Source: Bacteroidota bacterium
Lineage (GTDB): Bacteria > Bacteroidota > Bacteroidia > Chitinophagales > Chitinophagaceae
Length of the DNA: 32,655 bases
Reading direction: 5' to 3'
Assembly: GCA_023430465.1 (NCBI GenBank)
Contig: JAEZAM010000053.1
Location: 1 to 32,655 of the forward strand
Shown here piece after piece: positions 8,159 to 15,823 of the stretch. Both the position numbers and the translations under genes were made by a program. The notes under the pieces were generated by a model that was given only the letters and a program-made list of their open reading frames with translations, was not told the origin of the DNA and did not search any database. Numbering within the stretch: the stretch's first letter is position 1; every line of letters begins with the position of its first letter.

Positions 8159-8815
8159 ATGGGTGTGAACCTTCCGGCATACAGGCAGCTCCGCCAGGAA
8201 CTGGACGCGGCCAATGTGACGCTTGTAGCTGTTTCCAAGATCAAGCCCGTTGCAGATATCCAGGCATTGTACGATGCGGGCCAGCGTGATTTTGGTGAAA
8301 ATTATGTACAGGAACTTGCGGATAAACAACCCCGTCTGCCGGCAGATATCCGCTGGCATTTTATCGGGCATCTTCAGTCGAACAAAGTAAAATACATCGC
8401 CCCTTTCGTTCACCTCATTCATGGTATCGATAAAGCGAAATTGCTGCAGGAGATCAGCAAACAGGCCATCAAGCATGGCCGCGTGATCGATTGTCTTCTC
8501 CAGGTACATATCGCGGTAGAAGAAACAAAGCATGGCATGGATGCCGGCGAGGTCCGCGAAGCGATCGAATCAGCGCGTGAGCTGCCAGGTGTCAGGATAT
8601 GCGGCCTGATGGGCATGGCTTCCTTCACTGAAGATCAGGTGCAATTGCAGAAAGAATTCGATGAATTGCATGCTCTCTTTACGCAAATGAGGGCGATAGC
8701 AGGGGAACAGTTCAATACGCTGTCGATGGGCATGAGCGGTGATTACAAACTCGCCATTTCCTGCGGATCCAATATGGTACGTGTCGGCAGCCTGCTGTTC
8801 GGTGCCAGGAGCTAA
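8159..8815 (+). CDS. YggS/PLPBP-family pyridoxal phosphate homeostasis protein
   Basis: A 218-residue single-domain TIM-barrel protein that binds pyridoxal 5'-phosphate without known catalysis and helps keep vitamin B6 and amino-acid pools in balance. The PLP lysine is expected at Lys27 in TLVAVSKIKP, followed by the family signature RDFGENYVQEL. Other conserved pieces are WHFIGHLQSNK, the CGLMGMASF strand and LSMGMSGDYKLAI, with the phosphate-binding SNMVRVGSLLFGAR at the C-terminus. Length and motifs are complete. It begins 5 nt after the acyl-CoA dehydrogenase stop and so probably shares its transcript. Its last 4 bases overlap the stop of the convergent lipoprotein gene. Confidence 0.93.
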   Translation: MGVNLPAYRQLRQELDAANVTLVAVSKIKPVADIQALYDAGQRDFGENYVQELADKQPRLPADIRWHFIGHLQSNKVKYIAPFVHLIHGIDKAKLLQEISKQAIKHGRVIDCLLQVHIAVEETKHGMDAGEVREAIESARELPGVRICGLMGMASFTEDQVQLQKEFDELHALFTQMRAIAGEQFNTLSMGMSGDYKLAISCGSNMVRVGSLLFGARS

Positions 8816-9420
8816 GGCAGCAGGTAAATATTTCTTTTCCCTGATCGTTGGCTGCCGTTTCCTTCAAGCCGTACTATGCCGCTGCCTCCACGATTTGCGA
8901 GTCGTTGCCTTTGCAACGCTGTGAGTAACGGATCGTCGTCAAATACAATGTCATCGATGTAGTAGGGTACACGACCGGGTTGCTTCACTACCAGATGGAT
9001 GTGAGCGGGTGCGTCACCGCCCGGGTAGGGTGCAGGCCGCATGGTGAAAATATCATAGCGACCGTCAGTTCCGGTTCTGACCCAGCCTTTCAGCCGGCCA
9101 TGCCTGCCGGCCATGCCCTGCTCTTTTTCACTGTTCTCGTACAATCCTTTTTCAGTCGTGTGGTAGAGATAGATGATCACACCGGAGGCCGGAGTGTTTC
9201 CGTCACGTTCATACACGATTCCTGACAGGTGCAATTTTTCCAATGCATCCTCAAAGCCCGGGAGTGAGTCTGTACTGTTCAGCTGGTCCAGTGGTTGTGG
9301 GGATTCGAGCAATACCTCACAGCCTTCACAAAACGGCAGACGCTCATAATCCTGTTGTTGCTGTTGTGCGCAGGAGATCAGTGAAACGAACATCAGAAGG
9401 GAAGAAAAGATCAGTCGCAT
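8812..9420 (-). CDS. Lipoprotein with intradiol ring-cleavage dioxygenase fold
   Basis: A 202-residue predicted lipoprotein: the signal peptide ends in the lipobox LISC with Cys17. From about residue 60 it resembles the catalytic core of protocatechuate/catechol intradiol dioxygenases (LHLSGIVYERDGNTPASGVIIYLYHT). Candidate iron ligands are Tyr94, Tyr132 (APYPGG) and the pair His140/His142 (AHIHLVV), matching the Tyr-Tyr-His-His set of the family. The chain is shorter than true aromatic dioxygenases and is exported, which the cytoplasmic beta-ketoadipate enzymes are not. A role on an extracytoplasmic aromatic or other substrate is inference. No other aromatic-degradation gene lies nearby. It is convergent with the YggS gene, the two stops overlapping by 4 bases. 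Confidence 0.8.
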   Translation of the reverse strand: MRLIFSSLLMFVSLISCAQQQQQDYERLPFCEGCEVLLESPQPLDQLNSTDSLPGFEDALEKLHLSGIVYERDGNTPASGVIIYLYHTTEKGLYENSEKEQGMAGRHGRLKGWVRTGTDGRYDIFTMRPAPYPGGDAPAHIHLVVKQPGRVPYYIDDIVFDDDPLLTALQRQRLANRGGSGIVRLEGNGSQRSGKRNIYLLP

Positions 9421-9480
9421 TTTTTTCCCGTAAACTTAAGCGTGCATTTTATGAGTACGGTTCAAATTACTCCACCCGTG

Positions 9481-9491
9481 CAGGTTACCTG
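9481..9491. promoter_or_regulatory. Inverted repeat, possible operator
   Basis: CAGGTTACCTG is a perfect 5-1-5 inverted repeat. The flanks extend it to 8 of 9 paired positions (CGTG before, ACG after). It lies in the 172-bp gap between the divergent lipoprotein gene (start 9420) and the histidine kinase gene (start 9593), where a regulator site would be expected. A chance occurrence is possible. Confidence 0.35.
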
Positions 9492-9592
9492 ACGAAATTC
9501 ACCTTCTGCTTGTCAAGTGAAACATACGGGAGGTGTAAATCCATCTTAAGGGGAGCACCGGGGAGGCGCGAATTCGCTACTTTTAATCAGTC

Positions 9593-10633
9593 ATGACTTC
9601 TCAACGGCCCGGCCAATATTATCTTCATCACCTGCTGTTCTGGTCACTGGTGTTCGGTGCCTGGTATTTCCTGCGGTACCAGGATTATTCACGTCCCGCC
9701 ATTGCCTTAAAGGTTACGGCCATCAAGGTTCTTGACCTTGCTGCCATGGTTTACATAACCAACTACCTGCTTCTCCCAAAATTGCTTTACCGGAAAAGAT
9801 GGCTATTATTTATCCTGGCTTTTCTGCTGCTTATCGTTTCAAGCAGCCTGCTCAAGATGAACATCATTGGCAGGGTGATGAATAATCCTTCTTTATTCAG
9901 TCTCGACACCAACCTGAAAGCGCGGATTTATGACAACATCATCCCGCATTTCTTTCTCGTGCTGGCCGGTGCTGCCATTAAGCTGATGTTCGACTATCGC
10001 CGATTACAGCAACGTATGGCAGAAACAGCAAAGGAAAAGGCCGAGGCGGAATTGAATTTCCTCAAATCACAGATCAATCCACATTTTCTGTTCAATTCGC
10101 TCAACAGCGTTTATTTCATGATAGAAAAAGAAAATGAAGCGGCCCGCAACGCACTGCAGAAGTTTTCCGATATGCTCCGGTTTCAGTTGTATGAAACGGA
10201 TGGCAAACCGGTACCCCTGGTAAAAGAACTGGCCTACCTGGAGGATTATATAGACCTGCAACGATTGCGCAAAGATGAACAGTTTGACATTCGATTTTCA
10301 CACGAGGGTGATTTCACCCGTGGGGTGATCGAACCGCTGCTGCTGATACCATTTGTTGAGAATGCATTTAAACACGTATCGTCACTACCTTTGAAAAGGC
10401 AGTTTGTATACGTAGAACTTAAGTGCCGGGACGACGAACTGTTTTTTCGTACCAGTAATTCATGTGGCAACAATTCCCTGGCCGATAGCGGGAAGGGTAT
10501 CGGGCTGAAGAATGTGAAGCGCAGACTCGAATTACTTTACCCCGGCAGGCATACGCTGGATATTGCGCATGAGCAAGGCAGCTATACTGCCACCTTGATA
10601 ATAAAAACTGAACCTGATGTTAGCACCCGATGA
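9593..10633 (+). CDS. LytS-family sensor histidine kinase
   Basis: Membrane histidine kinase of 346 residues (His_kinase family, PF06580 type). Four hydrophobic segments at about 13-29, 46-64, 70-90 and 114-133 form a sensor without a recognisable extracytoplasmic domain. A coiled-coil linker (140-155) leads to the phosphoacceptor His164 in SQINPHFLFNSLN. The ATP-binding part has the N box around Asn257 (LIPFVENAFKHV) and a glycine-rich GKGIGLKNVKRRLELLYPG. Its stop overlaps the next gene by 17 bp, and the LytTR regulator follows that, so the three genes form one operon. The signal sensed is unknown. Confidence 0.92.
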   Translation: MTSQRPGQYYLHHLLFWSLVFGAWYFLRYQDYSRPAIALKVTAIKVLDLAAMVYITNYLLLPKLLYRKRWLLFILAFLLLIVSSSLLKMNIIGRVMNNPSLFSLDTNLKARIYDNIIPHFFLVLAGAAIKLMFDYRRLQQRMAETAKEKAEAELNFLKSQINPHFLFNSLNSVYFMIEKENEAARNALQKFSDMLRFQLYETDGKPVPLVKELAYLEDYIDLQRLRKDEQFDIRFSHEGDFTRGVIEPLLLIPFVENAFKHVSSLPLKRQFVYVELKCRDDELFFRTSNSCGNNSLADSGKGIGLKNVKRRLELLYPGRHTLDIAHEQGSYTATLIIKTEPDVSTR

Positions 10634-11471
10634 TACATTGTTTTTATATCCGGAATTGAATACCCGGTTGGTGGAGCTGCTGAGATCGTTGCGCCCGGAA
10701 GACTGGGAGCGGCAAACTGTTGCACGGCTCTGGAAGGTGAAGGATGTAGCTGCTCATTTGCTGGACGTCACACTGCGGCGCGTCGCGCTGCACCGCGATG
10801 GCTGGAGCAGCCCACCGGCGCGCCCTGTTCGATCACAAGCAGAGCTCATTGGTTACCTCAATGAGCAAAACGCCACCTGGGTGAATGCTGCCCGCAGGCT
10901 GAGTCCGCCCATTCTCATAGATATGCTTGCATATGCCCACCGGGAGATGCTGGAACAATTCCGGAACATGGATCCCGATGCCCCCGCCGTTTACCCCGTA
11001 AGCTGGGCCGGTGAGTCGCTTTCCACCAATCGATTCGATATCGCACGGGAGTACACCGAACACTGGTTGCATCAGCAGCAGATCCGCGATGCCATCGGGG
11101 ACCAGACATTGCTCCATCCCGCGTTCTACAATGTTGCGTTGCAAATCTTCCTCCGTGCATGGCCTTTTGTCCTGAATGATACAGCCGCTGCTGAGGGCAC
11201 GTTACTGAAAACTGTTATTCGCGGGGTGCCGGGGGCCGAGTGGTATGCGATCCGCACTGCTGAGAAATGGCTACTGGAATCGGCATCATCACTCGCCGTC
11301 AGTTTTCCAGATGCCGGTGCACCGCAGGGAATAACGGAGATCGATCGTGAGGAAGCATGGAAGCTGTTCTCCAAAAGCCGGAGAAAGGAGGATATAATCG
11401 GGCACTACACAATAACCGGGAATGAGCAGCTCGCTACGAAAGTGCTGGACATGATCTCGGTAATGGCATGA
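10617..11471 (+). CDS. DinB/maleylpyruvate isomerase-like protein (MDMPI family)
   Basis: A 284-residue member of the DinB-like helical-bundle superfamily, closest to the mycothiol-dependent maleylpyruvate isomerase N-terminal domain. The likely metal ligands are His47 (DVAAHLLD), Glu148 and His152 in the segment EHWLHQQQIRDAIG, the H / ExxxH arrangement of the family. A C-terminal part of about 90 residues (from about 190) resembles the accessory MDMPI-type domain but is less clear. Actinobacterial members use mycothiol; Bacteroidota make bacillithiol, and related DinB proteins are bacillithiol transferases, so that thiol is a plausible cofactor, by inference only. The gene is wedged between the kinase (17-bp overlap) and the regulator (1-nt gap), so translation is probably coupled. 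Confidence 0.75.
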   Translation: MLAPDDTLFLYPELNTRLVELLRSLRPEDWERQTVARLWKVKDVAAHLLDVTLRRVALHRDGWSSPPARPVRSQAELIGYLNEQNATWVNAARRLSPPILIDMLAYAHREMLEQFRNMDPDAPAVYPVSWAGESLSTNRFDIAREYTEHWLHQQQIRDAIGDQTLLHPAFYNVALQIFLRAWPFVLNDTAAAEGTLLKTVIRGVPGAEWYAIRTAEKWLLESASSLAVSFPDAGAPQGITEIDREEAWKLFSKSRRKEDIIGHYTITGNEQLATKVLDMISVMA

Positions 11472-11472
11472 C

Positions 11473-12186
11473 ATGAAAACGAACTGCATCATACTTGAAG
11501 ATGAGCCACTGGCCCGGAAAGGGCTGGAGGAATATGTGGCTGGCATTGAGTTCCTCGTATTGAAGGGTTCGTTTGGCAACCCTGTTGCCGCCCTCGAGTC
11601 TGGTTTGATCACCGCGAACGATGTATTGTTTGCCGATATTGGCATGCCCGGTATCAGTGGCATTGAGCTGGTGAAAATGCTTGATCCGCGACCTGCCATA
11701 GTATTCACCACAGCCTATCCACAGCATGCGGTAGAGGGGTTCGAGGTGAATGCCGTTGACTACCTCGTTAAGCCAATTTCCTTTGACCGCTTCCTGCAAG
11801 CCGCGATGCGCGCCAGGTCTTTCCTTGCCGGCAGGGAGAAAGGACAGGCGCCTGCTCCTCCCGATCATTTTTTTATTAAATCAGATGCGAGTATCATCCG
11901 TATATTTTTCAAAGACATACTCTTTGCCGAAGCATTGCAGAACTATGTGGTGATACATACCACGCAGAAAAAATACATCAGTTATCTCACCTTCAAATCG
12001 GTGGAGGAGTACCTGGACCCGGCACAGTTCATCAAAACACATAAGTCATACATAGTCGCTGCTGCGCGGATAGACCGGATCGAGGGAAATGATATCTGGA
12101 TCGGCAATCACCAGGTGCCGGTAAGCCGCACCCTCAAAGAGGAAGTGATGGAGAAATTGCTGAAAGGCCGGTACCTGAAACGGTAA
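11473..12186 (+). CDS. LytTR-family response regulator
   Basis: Response regulator of 237 residues. The receiver domain (1-120) has the acidic cluster LEDEP at 9-12, the phosphorylation site Asp55 in FADIGMPG, and the conserved TTAY and VKP motifs. The LytTR DNA-binding domain (about 135-235) shows FIKSDASIIRIFFKDILFAEA and FIKTHKSYIVAAARI, followed by the usual beta strands and a basic C-terminus. It is the partner of the kinase at 9593, separated by the DinB-like gene. Its TAA directly abuts the stop of the convergent SET gene, with no intervening base. A Gly replaces the more common Arg or basic residue after the phospho-Asp-Ile pair; this is unlikely to affect phosphorylation. Confidence 0.93.
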   Translation: MKTNCIILEDEPLARKGLEEYVAGIEFLVLKGSFGNPVAALESGLITANDVLFADIGMPGISGIELVKMLDPRPAIVFTTAYPQHAVEGFEVNAVDYLVKPISFDRFLQAAMRARSFLAGREKGQAPAPPDHFFIKSDASIIRIFFKDILFAEALQNYVVIHTTQKKYISYLTFKSVEEYLDPAQFIKTHKSYIVAAARIDRIEGNDIWIGNHQVPVSRTLKEEVMEKLLKGRYLKR

Positions 12187-12603
12187 CTACTCATACCCGC
12201 TGACCTCTGCCAGCGAACCATAATTGATCAATAATTCCTCACCGGCTTTGATTTCGCGGAGCGCTTCAAAATATTCTCCATGGTTCACCGAGATCACATT
12301 GGGCAGCGGAGAATGATTCAGGTAATTTACCAGGTCCATCACTTTAAACCCATAGTCGGGAACAAAATAATTGTCCTCGTCATAGAGGCAATAAGTCTCC
12401 ACCAGGTTCCTTGAATGGGTGGGCAATTGCTCCACTTCCGCGATCGGTATCGTGATCCAGTTGCCAAAGCCTTTGGAGAAAATGGTTTTGCAACCTTTTG
12501 GGATGGTGGTGATGGCAAAAACGCCAATGCCGTGGACAGGCGAGGGTTGCAGTGCCACGAGTGTATCGGCCGAAAGTTCGGCCATCAGTTGCTCTTTAGT
12601 CAT
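12187..12603 (-). CDS. SET-domain protein (putative protein lysine methyltransferase)
   Basis: A compact 138-residue SET-domain protein. Recognisable motifs in order are GIGVFA at 25-30, NYLNHS at 93-98 (the NHS core of the pseudoknot) and GEELLINYG at 121-129, which forms the cofactor and catalytic Tyr pocket. There are no pre- or post-SET cysteines, as in other small bacterial SET proteins. The presumed reaction is S-adenosylmethionine-dependent lysine methylation, but the target is unknown. A 52-codon basic open reading frame ends 4 nt upstream on the same strand and could be co-expressed. The stop is adjacent to the stop of the convergent LytTR regulator. Confidence 0.85.
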   Translation of the reverse strand: MTKEQLMAELSADTLVALQPSPVHGIGVFAITTIPKGCKTIFSKGFGNWITIPIAEVEQLPTHSRNLVETYCLYDEDNYFVPDYGFKVMDLVNYLNHSPLPNVISVNHGEYFEALREIKAGEELLINYGSLAEVSGYE

Positions 12604-12607
12604 GCAA

Positions 12608-12766
12608 TTAGCTGCCCCGCTGTGAGCCGGTATTGGATTGTTTGCTCACGAAGCCGGTTGATTTAGGCTTCTGGATAAATTTGGAACCGGCTTTGCTGTT
12701 GCCAACCGCATTCTTCTTATCGCCTTTCTTTTTGCCTTTTCCGTTATTCTGATTCAGTAGGGACAT
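12608..12766 (-). CDS. Small basic hypothetical protein, 52 residues
   Basis: An open reading frame of 52 codons starting MSLLNQNNGKGKKKGDKK and ending TGSQRGS. It is rich in Lys, Asn, Ser and Gly, with no Cys and no hydrophobic stretch, so it is probably disordered and strongly basic. Support for it being real: the ATG is followed by clean coding sequence, a TACTTTTG box stands at 12797-12804, and the stop is 4 nt before the SET gene, as in an operon. The composition resembles tails of nucleic-acid-binding or histone-like proteins and would offer many lysines to a methyltransferase; that link is speculation. Homologues were not searched. Confidence 0.55.
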   Translation of the reverse strand: MSLLNQNNGKGKKKGDKKNAVGNSKAGSKFIQKPKSTGFVSKQSNTGSQRGS

Positions 12767-12796
12767 ATTCTCAAAAATTTATTGGATAAAGATAAT

Positions 12797-12804
12797 CAAA
12801 AGTA
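12797..12804 (-). promoter_or_regulatory. -7 promoter element of the small basic protein/SET operon
   Basis: Minus strand TACTTTTG matches TAnnTTTG and lies 31 nt before the ATG at 12766. No -33 element at the normal distance was evident in this A/T-rich stretch. Confidence 0.4.
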
Positions 12805-12834
12805 AAAAGTCAAACAGTTAAAAGCCTGTCTGCA

Positions 12835-14562
12835 TCAATCAGGAAAATATACTTTTTTGATTTTGCCGTTCTCCACCTCGTAGATCGCGATGCCGTAATG
12901 CGGTGAGCCGGGTACGCCAAGTATCTCTTCATGGTCGATCACGATATTTCCCTGTACTACGCGGTTGAGCAGCCGGCAATACAACTTGCCACCGCGGTTG
13001 AGGAAGTCATACTGTTTTCGCATCTCTGATTTCCCTTTGTACATCAGCTTTGCAGGAAACTCATACACTTCCACATCTTCGGAATATGGTTCAAGGAATG
13101 CTTCCAGATTGTGTGCATTGTAGGCGTTGAGTTGCTGCTGTGCCAGCATTTCCGGCGTATGCTTCACGAGTGTATCAGGTCGTATTAGCCGTCCGTTTAA
13201 AATAACCAGCTCGGGTTTCAGCAACGCGCTGAGGCTGTCCACCGGGTTACCGGCTAAGAGTATCATGTCTGCTGTTTTACCCGCGCTTATGCTTCCCCTT
13301 GTTTTTGACGTGCCGACTGCCTCTGCTGCATTGATTGTCGAGGCCTGCAATATTTGCCAGTTGTTCATTCCCGCTGCCTTCATAGCGTCCAGTTCAATGA
13401 AATAAGAACTCACATGCTGCGTACCGGTATTGCCGGCATCAGTGCCCGTGGCTATTATTACACCGCCGTTCACCAGCTTCATCAGGTTAACTGCTGTGAT
13501 AGAATCCATGGTTTTCTGGCGTGCAGCGTACGCGGGGCTATTCGTCACCCTGATATAATTGGCGGCAAGTGCAGTGTCGGGATATGGATAGTCGATAATC
13601 GAACCCACCGTTGTCGGATGGGCGAGGGAGAGTTCCTGTCTCGTAAATGGATATTTTCCTGAAAAAACTTTCACATAGTTTCCTGCCACTACCAGGGTAG
13701 GAGCGAGTACGGTCTTGCGATCGCGGAGCAGCTTTACAAAACTGTCGCTGATCACTTCATCTTCCACGTTATGCACCAGGAAATCTGCGCCGGCCTCCAC
13801 AGCCAGGCGGGCAGTGATCTGTTCGGTGGCATGAACGGCAACGCGAAGGTTGAGCCGATGGGCCTCATCGATCGCGGCTTTCACCAGTGGCAGATTTTTG
13901 CGGGCACCTGCTTCTATGTTTGAATCGCTGACAATGTACCAGATCTTGATAAAGTCAGCTTTGGCTGCATGCTGTTTCCGAACGGCTTCGCGGCTGTCCT
14001 CTTCGGTGTTCATTTTGATGAAAGGCCCATCTGCTCCCAGCTCGCTGAGCGTTTTGGGGACATAGGTTGTCAGCAATGGTCCCGTTATCCGGATGTCAGG
14101 AGTGAACCATTGTCTTTGCATCGTATCGCGATGCCGCAGAAAATTGAACGATGACCCCACGTCAACCACGCCGGTGATCCCCGCCGCTACATAACGACGA
14201 AGAAAGTCATTCATGTGTTCATGCGTCCAAGCGATCTCCGTTTTGTATGGCCGGTATTTTTCCAGGTTGATGGCATCCGGACGGGCATACAGCCCGCCGC
14301 TCTGGAAAAAATGTATGTGTGCATCCGTTAGTCCGGGAAGAAGATATTTACCCGTTCCATCTATCACCGTATGACTGTCCGCTGTTTTGATCTTCAACGA
14401 CTTTCCCAGCTTCAGGATACGCGTATCTTCAACCAGGACATCCTGGTTCTTCAGTATCGTCTTTTTCCCGACATCAATGACGTTCACATTACGGATAATT
14501 AGCTGGGCAGGCAGGGTGATAGACGCAAGCGAGGAAAGGAGAAGCAGGAAAAATCTTGACAT
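12835..14562 (-). CDS. Secreted amidohydrolase fused to a SnoaL-like domain
   Basis: A 575-residue exported protein (signal peptide MSRFFLLLLSSLASITLPAQ). Residues about 21-460 form an imidazolonepropionase/prolidase-like metal-dependent amidohydrolase: the metal motif is His82-Ile-His84 (LTDAHIHFF), followed by the VHAT and LVHN histidines, the ATGTDAGN aspartate near the end of the barrel, and the KTADMILLAGNP strand closing the composite domain. Residues about 465-575 (QQQLNAYNAHNLEAFLEPYS to the end) are a SnoaL/NTF2-like domain, a fold that serves as a ligand-binding or catalytic accessory. Family members hydrolyse cyclic amides, peptides or lactones; the substrate here is unknown. The gene is separate from its neighbours, upstream of the small basic protein gene by 68 bp. 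Confidence 0.87.
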   Translation of the reverse strand: MSRFFLLLLSSLASITLPAQLIIRNVNVIDVGKKTILKNQDVLVEDTRILKLGKSLKIKTADSHTVIDGTGKYLLPGLTDAHIHFFQSGGLYARPDAINLEKYRPYKTEIAWTHEHMNDFLRRYVAAGITGVVDVGSSFNFLRHRDTMQRQWFTPDIRITGPLLTTYVPKTLSELGADGPFIKMNTEEDSREAVRKQHAAKADFIKIWYIVSDSNIEAGARKNLPLVKAAIDEAHRLNLRVAVHATEQITARLAVEAGADFLVHNVEDEVISDSFVKLLRDRKTVLAPTLVVAGNYVKVFSGKYPFTRQELSLAHPTTVGSIIDYPYPDTALAANYIRVTNSPAYAARQKTMDSITAVNLMKLVNGGVIIATGTDAGNTGTQHVSSYFIELDAMKAAGMNNWQILQASTINAAEAVGTSKTRGSISAGKTADMILLAGNPVDSLSALLKPELVILNGRLIRPDTLVKHTPEMLAQQQLNAYNAHNLEAFLEPYSEDVEVYEFPAKLMYKGKSEMRKQYDFLNRGGKLYCRLLNRVVQGNIVIDHEEILGVPGSPHYGIAIYEVENGKIKKVYFPD

Positions 14563-14656
14563 AGCGGGTTAAATGGTTGTTTTAAAGATAAAGGTTTTCG
14601 CCGCATTTTTTGCCACCAGGCGAACAAGGAACTGCTTCTGTTGTTAAAGACTGATC

Positions 14657-15100
14657 ATGACCTATCATACAACCTGGATAGCCGCTGCGCTATTTACCGC
14701 AATAATATCATTGTCCGCTGCAACTCCCCTGCCTTCCAGCAAGCAGGTAATAACATTTACAGGGTTGAACAAAAAAGAAGGGAAACTTTATATCGGCTGG
14801 TACGCCAATGCTGAAGGGTTTCGTGAGCCGGGGAAGGCGGTTATAGAAAATGTGGTTTCGGTCAAAGGCGTGGACAGCCAACCGGTGGTATTCAGCAATG
14901 TCCGTGCAGGCACGTACGCCATTGCTGTATTCTTTGATCAAAATGGCAATGGTAAGATGGATCTCAATGTACTCGGCATTCCAAAAGAGAAGTACGGCTT
15001 TTCAAACAATGTATTTCCCCTAACGCGCGCGGCTACATTCAAGGAAGCTGCCTTCAAAGTGACGGATGAGGATGGGACACTTTCTATCCGGTTGAAATAA
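14657..15100 (+). CDS. Exported DUF2141 protein
   Basis: A 147-residue protein of the DUF2141 family, common in Bacteroidota and some proteobacteria, function unknown. The signal peptide is about residues 1-22 (WIAAALFTAIISLSAA). The mature part shows the family features: an N-terminal beta strand (ITFTGLNKKEGKLYIGWY), VRAGTYAIAVFFDQNGNGKMDLN in the middle with a calcium-loop-like DQNGNGKMD, and GIPKEKYGFSNN near the end. The fold is expected to be a small beta sandwich in the periplasm. The stop TAA is immediately followed by the stop of the convergent LytTR regulator. Confidence 0.88.
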   Translation: MTYHTTWIAAALFTAIISLSAATPLPSSKQVITFTGLNKKEGKLYIGWYANAEGFREPGKAVIENVVSVKGVDSQPVVFSNVRAGTYAIAVFFDQNGNGKMDLNVLGIPKEKYGFSNNVFPLTRAATFKEAAFKVTDEDGTLSIRLK

Positions 15101-15823
15101 TCAATTCCCTGCCAGCAACTTCAACACACCCGGCCTGTATAATTTTCCGATAGGGAGTTCTGTCCGCTCGATACCAATCATCTCATTTGTGTATGCCTTG
15201 ATCTTCCGGACGGATACGATGAACGACCGGTGGATACGTACAAAGTCCCTTTCCGGAAGCATTTCCTCGACTGAACTGATGGATTGTTTTGTAATGATAT
15301 TACCCTGCGTGGTGATGACCTTGATGTAGTCTTTCATGCTCTCGATGAAAAGTATATCGGCCAGCATCACCTTGATCATTTTCCTGTCGGCACGGAAATA
15401 AACAAATGAATCATTCCTCGTTTCATCTGCCGGGGCAGGTGTGTCCTGCTTTCCATTGGCAGGATGATAAGCTTTGTTGACCGCCTTCAGAAACCGGTCG
15501 AATGGTATGGGTTTCATCAGGTAGTCTACGATATCCAGCTCATATCCTTCCATCGCATATTCGGTATAAGCGGTGGTAAAAATTACCTGTGGCGGGTTTT
15601 TCAGCGTTTTAAGGAAATCGTTGCCATTCAGTTTGGGCATACGGATGTCCAGGAACATCAGATCGATCGGCTGATGTTGTAAGATAGTAAGTGCCTGAAC
15701 GGCATTGCCACACTCGCCGGCCATTTCAAGCATGGGCACCTGTTCGATATAGCGGCGGAGTATTTCACGGGCCGGCGGTTCGTCATCAACGACGAGGCAT
15801 TTTATGGTTATCAGGTCAGGCAT
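15101..15823 (-). CDS. LytTR-family response regulator (second system)
   Basis: Response regulator of 240 residues from the ATG at 15823 (MPDLITIKCLVVDDEPPAR); a longer frame adds 17 residues that lie inside the kinase gene and are not needed. The receiver has Asp13/Asp14, the phosphorylated Asp59 in MFLDIRMPK, the TTAY motif and the MKP lysine. The LytTR domain starts near residue 140 (SFVYFRADRKMIKVMLADILFIESM) and includes RDFVRIHRSFIVSVRKI. The start codon lies inside the end of the kinase gene (8-bp overlap), so the two are translationally coupled partners. Its own stop abuts the convergent DUF2141 gene. Sequence identity to the other LytTR protein at 11473 is clear but low, so this is not a recent duplication. 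Confidence 0.93.
   Translation of the reverse strand: MPDLITIKCLVVDDEPPAREILRRYIEQVPMLEMAGECGNAVQALTILQHQPIDLMFLDIRMPKLNGNDFLKTLKNPPQVIFTTAYTEYAMEGYELDIVDYLMKPIPFDRFLKAVNKAYHPANGKQDTPAPADETRNDSFVYFRADRKMIKVMLADILFIESMKDYIKVITTQGNIITKQSISSVEEMLPERDFVRIHRSFIVSVRKIKAYTNEMIGIERTELPIGKLYRPGVLKLLAGN

Noticed and set aside
11473..12186. Response regulator lacking its phosphorylation site
   Set aside because: The Asp is present (Asp55 in FADIGMPG); only the following residue differs from the usual pattern.
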